Source: Loki-b32 sp048941605 (GTDB taxonomy: Archaea > Asgardarchaeota > Lokiarchaeia > Sigyniarchaeales > SOKP01). From it: a stretch of 8,325 nucleotides of DNA. The notes beneath the pieces were generated by a model, which searched no databases, had not been told where the DNA came from, and saw only the letters and a list, made by a program, of their open reading frames with translations. The position numbers were made by a program, and so were the translations under genes. Shown piece by piece: positions 5,836 to 8,325 of this stretch. Numbering within the stretch: the first letter of the stretch is position 1; every line of letters begins with the position of its first letter. The DNA is taken from the NCBI GenBank assembly GCA_048941605.1, contig JBHLNL010000156.1, positions 1 to 8,325 on the forward strand, in the 5' to 3' direction.

Positions 5836-6732
5836 CTAACCCCAAAGTGAGACTATTTTATCACCCATTATCGCTTTTTTTCCATCCTCGATTAAATCTG
5901 AATAATTATCTCCCCATTCCTTTTCAATAAATGTACAAATTCTTTCAATAGGCGCTTCTTCATAATCTATTGTTTCTAAAAGCGTTTTACTCCCAACACG
6001 CGTCTGTATTCCGATATTATTCAATAAATTTAATCTAGATAAAATAAAATAAGCTCTTTTTGAACCTGAATAAAAATTTTGAATTTCTCTTTTAAATATA
6101 TTTTTTTTTAATTCGTTTTTTTCTTCTTCGAAATCTAATAATGTTTTTAATAAGTCTTTATCTATTTGATTCGATGTTATTTTATCTGATAATACTCTTT
6201 TCATCTTAGCTATTGATTTTTCAGTATCTTGAGATATTTTTTTAAATATATTTTGCTCAAGTGCTAAATCTATTAGTTTAAAATTAAAACCTTCTATATC
6301 TATCGATAAAGCATTAGGTGTAATTGTAATATAAACCAACTTGCTTGTATTTTTTTTAATTAAACTTTTAATATAGAGTAATTCTTCTTTTTTTTTGGGA
6401 ATCTTTAAACCGATAAGCCATGAATGAAAATTGTCAAACTGGCTAATAGCTTTGAACGAAACATTACAAGGGCATCTAATATGAGATCGTTGGTAGTTGT
6501 AATCTAAATTTTCATTTGATATAAGATTTTGATAATCTTCTCTTGAAATAAAATCGGTGTAAAATACATATTCTTTTCGAAAATGAACTAATTCAGAAAG
6601 TTCTATTAAAAATTCATCAATTTCATCTGAATCCTCTCCTAAAACTATTATAGGGATTCTATCTAATAAACAATACAAAATTATTGAATTATTATTACGT
6701 TTTAAGCTATCTAAAAATTCAAAAAAGTTCAC
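5836..6732 (-). CDS. Uncharacterised protein linked to roadblock and MglA-like GTPase genes
   Basis: A 298-residue soluble protein of no family I can name. The N-terminal part (1-130) looks like an alpha/beta fold: hydrophobic strand DRIPIIVLGED (24-34), an acidic helix, then YVFYTDFIS (55-63), and later SWLIGLKIP. No P-loop or catalytic motif is visible. A second strand-rich stretch (about 131-155, KLVYITITPNALSIDI) leads to a highly charged helical region (about 165-225, rich in Lys/Glu, possible coiled coil). The C-terminal part has SGSKRAYFILSRLNLL and ends in ICTFIEKEWGDNY and SLWG. The start is GTG at 6732, decided by a strong Shine-Dalgarno, AAGGTGAT, on the minus strand. It lies 12 nt after the roadblock gene and 8 nt before the GTPase ATG. 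The operon position suggests an effector, adaptor or exchange factor for the GTPase; this is inference. Confidence 0.8.
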   Translation of the reverse strand: MNFFEFLDSLKRNNNSIILYCLLDRIPIIVLGEDSDEIDEFLIELSELVHFRKEYVFYTDFISREDYQNLISNENLDYNYQRSHIRCPCNVSFKAISQFDNFHSWLIGLKIPKKKEELLYIKSLIKKNTSKLVYITITPNALSIDIEGFNFKLIDLALEQNIFKKISQDTEKSIAKMKRVLSDKITSNQIDKDLLKTLLDFEEEKNELKKNIFKREIQNFYSGSKRAYFILSRLNLLNNIGIQTRVGSKTLLETIDYEEAPIERICTFIEKEWGDNYSDLIEDGKKAIMGDKIVSLWG

Positions 6733-6734
6733 GA

Positions 6735-6743
6735 GATCACCTT
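6735..6743 (-). promoter_or_regulatory. Strong Shine-Dalgarno site for the 298-residue protein
   Basis: AAGGTGATC on the minus strand matches the archaeal anti-Shine-Dalgarno 3' end of 16S rRNA and ends two bases before the GTG at 6732. It supports the non-ATG start and shows that internal operon genes here use leadered initiation. Genes at the front of transcription units show no such motif. Confidence 0.6.
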
Positions 6744-6744
6744 C

Positions 6745-7746
6745 TTATTTTATAACTAGTTCTCCTAACATTCTCTTGATATCGAAAGTCCGATGATCCT
6801 GAATTTCTGATGCCCTCTTAATTAGAGAATCAATTTTTTTTGAAAATTGAGGAAGAATTAAACGTATTAAGCCTAATTTTTGCCTTAATTTACCAATTTC
6901 AGTACTAAAAATAGCTTTTCCTAACCCATCTATAAATTGAAATGAATTCTGACAATCGAGTAATATTCTTTCTGCTTGCATTTTTTTTAATAACCAAGCG
7001 CATCTATTAGCAGTTTGGAATAGTGAATAACTCATTGCAGAGATTTTGTCTAATTTATCTGTATCAGCATCAACTTTTTTTAATATTTTAGAAGCTATAA
7101 AGCCTCCTTCAATAGTAATAAATGCATATTTTAAATCTGGAATTGTTATAGAAATATTACTTAATACTTTTTTTAGTTCAATTGATATAGCCTCGGAAAA
7201 ACTTAGGGAAAAAGATGATAATCTTAAATCAAAATCTTCTGTTTCTTTAACATTAAATCCTTCGATGATACTTTGAATTTTCTGATTATTAAACTGAATT
7301 AAAGGTGGTTTAAAGGATTCTCCTGACGTTATTAAGGTTGTTTTTATTTTTTTTAAGCATTCATTTGTTTGTAAGAAGATACCGCCTAAATTTATATTTG
7401 GTTGAGCTGTAATTGCTATAAAAAACTCATGATTAGTATCTAATATACCCTGTGCATCTAAAACTTTATTTAAAGAACTGTGCAAAGGGCTATTCAAGGG
7501 TGCTATTAAAATTTTTGCTTTTTTTCCTTCAATTAGAATATATTTTAGATCTTTTGGGTGAAGGTGAATACCAACATTAAAAATCGCACTAGTTGCTGAA
7601 CTCACATTAAAAATCTCATCTTTAGAAAACCATACTCCTGTGGATTGTATAGGATTCCCATCTCGTTGTGTTAAAACTGCGTTTTCCACGCCTTTAAGTT
7701 GTTTTATTTGGTCTAAATGAATTCCAATTTTATCTTTTAGATGCAT
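6745..7746 (-). CDS. Tandem roadblock/LC7 domain protein, candidate GTPase regulator
   Basis: A 333-residue cytosolic protein with two roadblock/LC7 domains in one chain. Domain 1 (about 1-125) opens with LDQIKQLKGVENAVLTQRDG, then NPIQSTGVW, and a helix with SSATSAIFNVG, the usual order of the family. Domain 2 (about 190-320) has ISAMSYSLFQTANR and LLKKMQAERILLDCQ, then a C-terminal helix. A linker of about 50 residues joins them. Roadblock proteins such as bacterial MglB dimerise and bind MglA-type GTPases as GAPs; a tandem chain could act as an internal dimer. The start is the ATG at 7746, without a Shine-Dalgarno motif; a minus-strand TATA-like AGTTTAAAAATC lies at about 7798-7808. First gene of the operon with the 298-residue protein and the GTPase. 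Confidence 0.82.
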   Translation of the reverse strand: MHLKDKIGIHLDQIKQLKGVENAVLTQRDGNPIQSTGVWFSKDEIFNVSSATSAIFNVGIHLHPKDLKYILIEGKKAKILIAPLNSPLHSSLNKVLDAQGILDTNHEFFIAITAQPNINLGGIFLQTNECLKKIKTTLITSGESFKPPLIQFNNQKIQSIIEGFNVKETEDFDLRLSSFSLSFSEAISIELKKVLSNISITIPDLKYAFITIEGGFIASKILKKVDADTDKLDKISAMSYSLFQTANRCAWLLKKMQAERILLDCQNSFQFIDGLGKAIFSTEIGKLRQKLGLIRLILPQFSKKIDSLIKRASEIQDHRTFDIKRMLGELVIK

Positions 7747-7797
7747 TTTAAACTTTAAATTCTCTTTTTGAAATGATATCCAATAATTTCAAAAAAG

Positions 7798-7808
7798 ATT
7801 TTTAAACT
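7798..7808 (-). promoter_or_regulatory. Putative TATA box of the roadblock-GTPase operon
   Basis: AGTTTAAAAATC on the minus strand lies about 55 nt before the ATG at 7746, which would give a leader of about 30 nt. Other A/T-rich stretches nearby (AATTTAAAG) could serve instead. Confidence 0.3.
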
Positions 7809-7857
7809 ACGAAAATTTATTAAGGAAAACTTGAAATTCTGGAGATAAACAAAAAAA

Positions 7858-7867
7858 TTTAAAATAT
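7858..7867 (+). promoter_or_regulatory. Putative TATA box for the structured RNA / 16S rRNA transcript
   Basis: TTTAAAATAT preceded by a run of A residues (BRE-like) would start transcription near 7890-7895, just before the CGCATC stem. A second candidate, TTATATATTA, is at 7880-7889. If the first is used for rRNA, the leader is about 200 nt. The 347-nt gap from 7747 to 8093 otherwise holds only the operon promoter on the minus strand and the RNA elements below. Confidence 0.4.
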
Positions 7868-7895
7868 ATTGTACCTATATTATATATTAGCAAAG

Positions 7896-7965
7896 CGCAT
7901 CTTTACCGGTGTATGCTTGGATTGCGGTAAACTTCCGCTAAATGAAGAGTGCTATCAAAGATGCG
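7896..7965 (+). ncRNA. Candidate structured RNA (three-way junction) upstream of 16S rRNA
   Basis: CGCATCTTT (7896-7904) and AAAGATGCG (7957-7965) are perfect 9-bp complements enclosing about 52 nt. Inside, TTTACCG (7902-7908) is also complementary to CGGTAAA (7925-7931), and CTTC (7932-7935) to GAAG (7944-7947). So either an outer 9-bp stem or a three-way junction can form. The GC content is locally much higher than in the surroundings, typical of structural RNA in an AT-rich genome. It resembles a tRNA in having a 7-bp closing stem, but has no T arm. It may be an independent small RNA or part of the 16S leader. Confidence 0.5.
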
Positions 7966-7979
7966 ATATAAAAAATGTA

Positions 7980-8002
7980 GTTATATCTTTGATAAATATA
8001 AC
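7980..8002 (+). repeat. Hairpin in the 16S leader
   Basis: GTTATAT (7980-7986) pairs perfectly with ATATAAC (7996-8002) around a 9-nt loop. It lies 14 nt after the candidate structured RNA and 91 nt before 16S. It may be a processing or termination hairpin. The 16S processing stem itself cannot be judged because its other half lies beyond the window. Confidence 0.3.
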
Positions 8003-8092
8003 TGAAGAAAGTTTAATTAAGAACCCCTAAGAATGATACAAGTTTAATTCCTTATAATAGTTTAAGTCCTAGAAAGTAACTTCTAAAAAATT

Positions 8093-8325
<233 letters not shown>

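Noticed and set aside
5828..5845. TTG start for the minus-strand GTPase
   Set aside because: It would overlap the upstream gene by 10 nt; ATG at 5827 gives the usual short N-terminus before the first beta strand.
7046..7276. 76-residue plus-strand frame inside the roadblock gene
   Set aside because: Shadow of a well supported gene on the opposite strand.
7896..7965. tRNA gene
   Set aside because: There is an acceptor-like stem but no T arm (no TTC-A motif), no U33 before the putative anticodon, and too few bases between anticodon arm and 3' stem.

Overview
The window looks like a piece of a very AT-rich archaeal chromosome, most probably from an Asgard archaeon of Lokiarchaeia type. The evidence is an archaeal 16S rRNA 5' end at the right edge, an archaeal/eukaryotic ribosomal protein (eS17), a transcription factor B, an archaeal autoantigen-p27 zinc-ribbon protein, a tRNA-Glu interrupted by an intron outside the anticodon loop, and a concentration of MglA-like small GTPases with a roadblock protein, which is typical of Asgard genomes. 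The phylum call is inference from gene content; the domain call (Archaea) is firm.

Layout. 1-1210 (minus): the N-terminal 403 residues of a secreted, C-terminally membrane-anchored protein running off the left edge. 1318-1960 (plus): eS17 and then the p27-type zinc ribbon protein. 2045-2156 (minus): tRNA-Glu(CTC) with an intron of about 38 nt. 2335-3357 (minus): a divergent TFB with an inverted repeat upstream. 3592-3834 (plus): a small protein with ribbon-helix-helix character. 4057-4743 (plus): an MglA-like GTPase. 4828-5237 (plus): what looks like a decayed gene whose intact 3' part encodes a winged helix. 5234-7746 (minus): a tight three-gene operon in the order tandem-roadblock protein, unknown 298-residue protein, second MglA-like GTPase. 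7747-8093: a leader with divergent promoters and a structured RNA candidate. 8094-8325 (plus): start of 16S rRNA.

How the genes work together. The right half is best read as a small-GTPase module. By analogy with bacterial MglA/MglB, the tandem-roadblock protein is a candidate regulator (GAP or scaffold) of the MglA-like GTPase at the end of the same operon, and the unfamiliar 298-residue protein between them is the most interesting unknown. A second, related GTPase lies 1.1 kb away, pointing towards the cluster, with the degraded gene between. The left half is information-processing housekeeping (ribosome, transcription initiation, tRNA) next to a lineage-specific surface protein.
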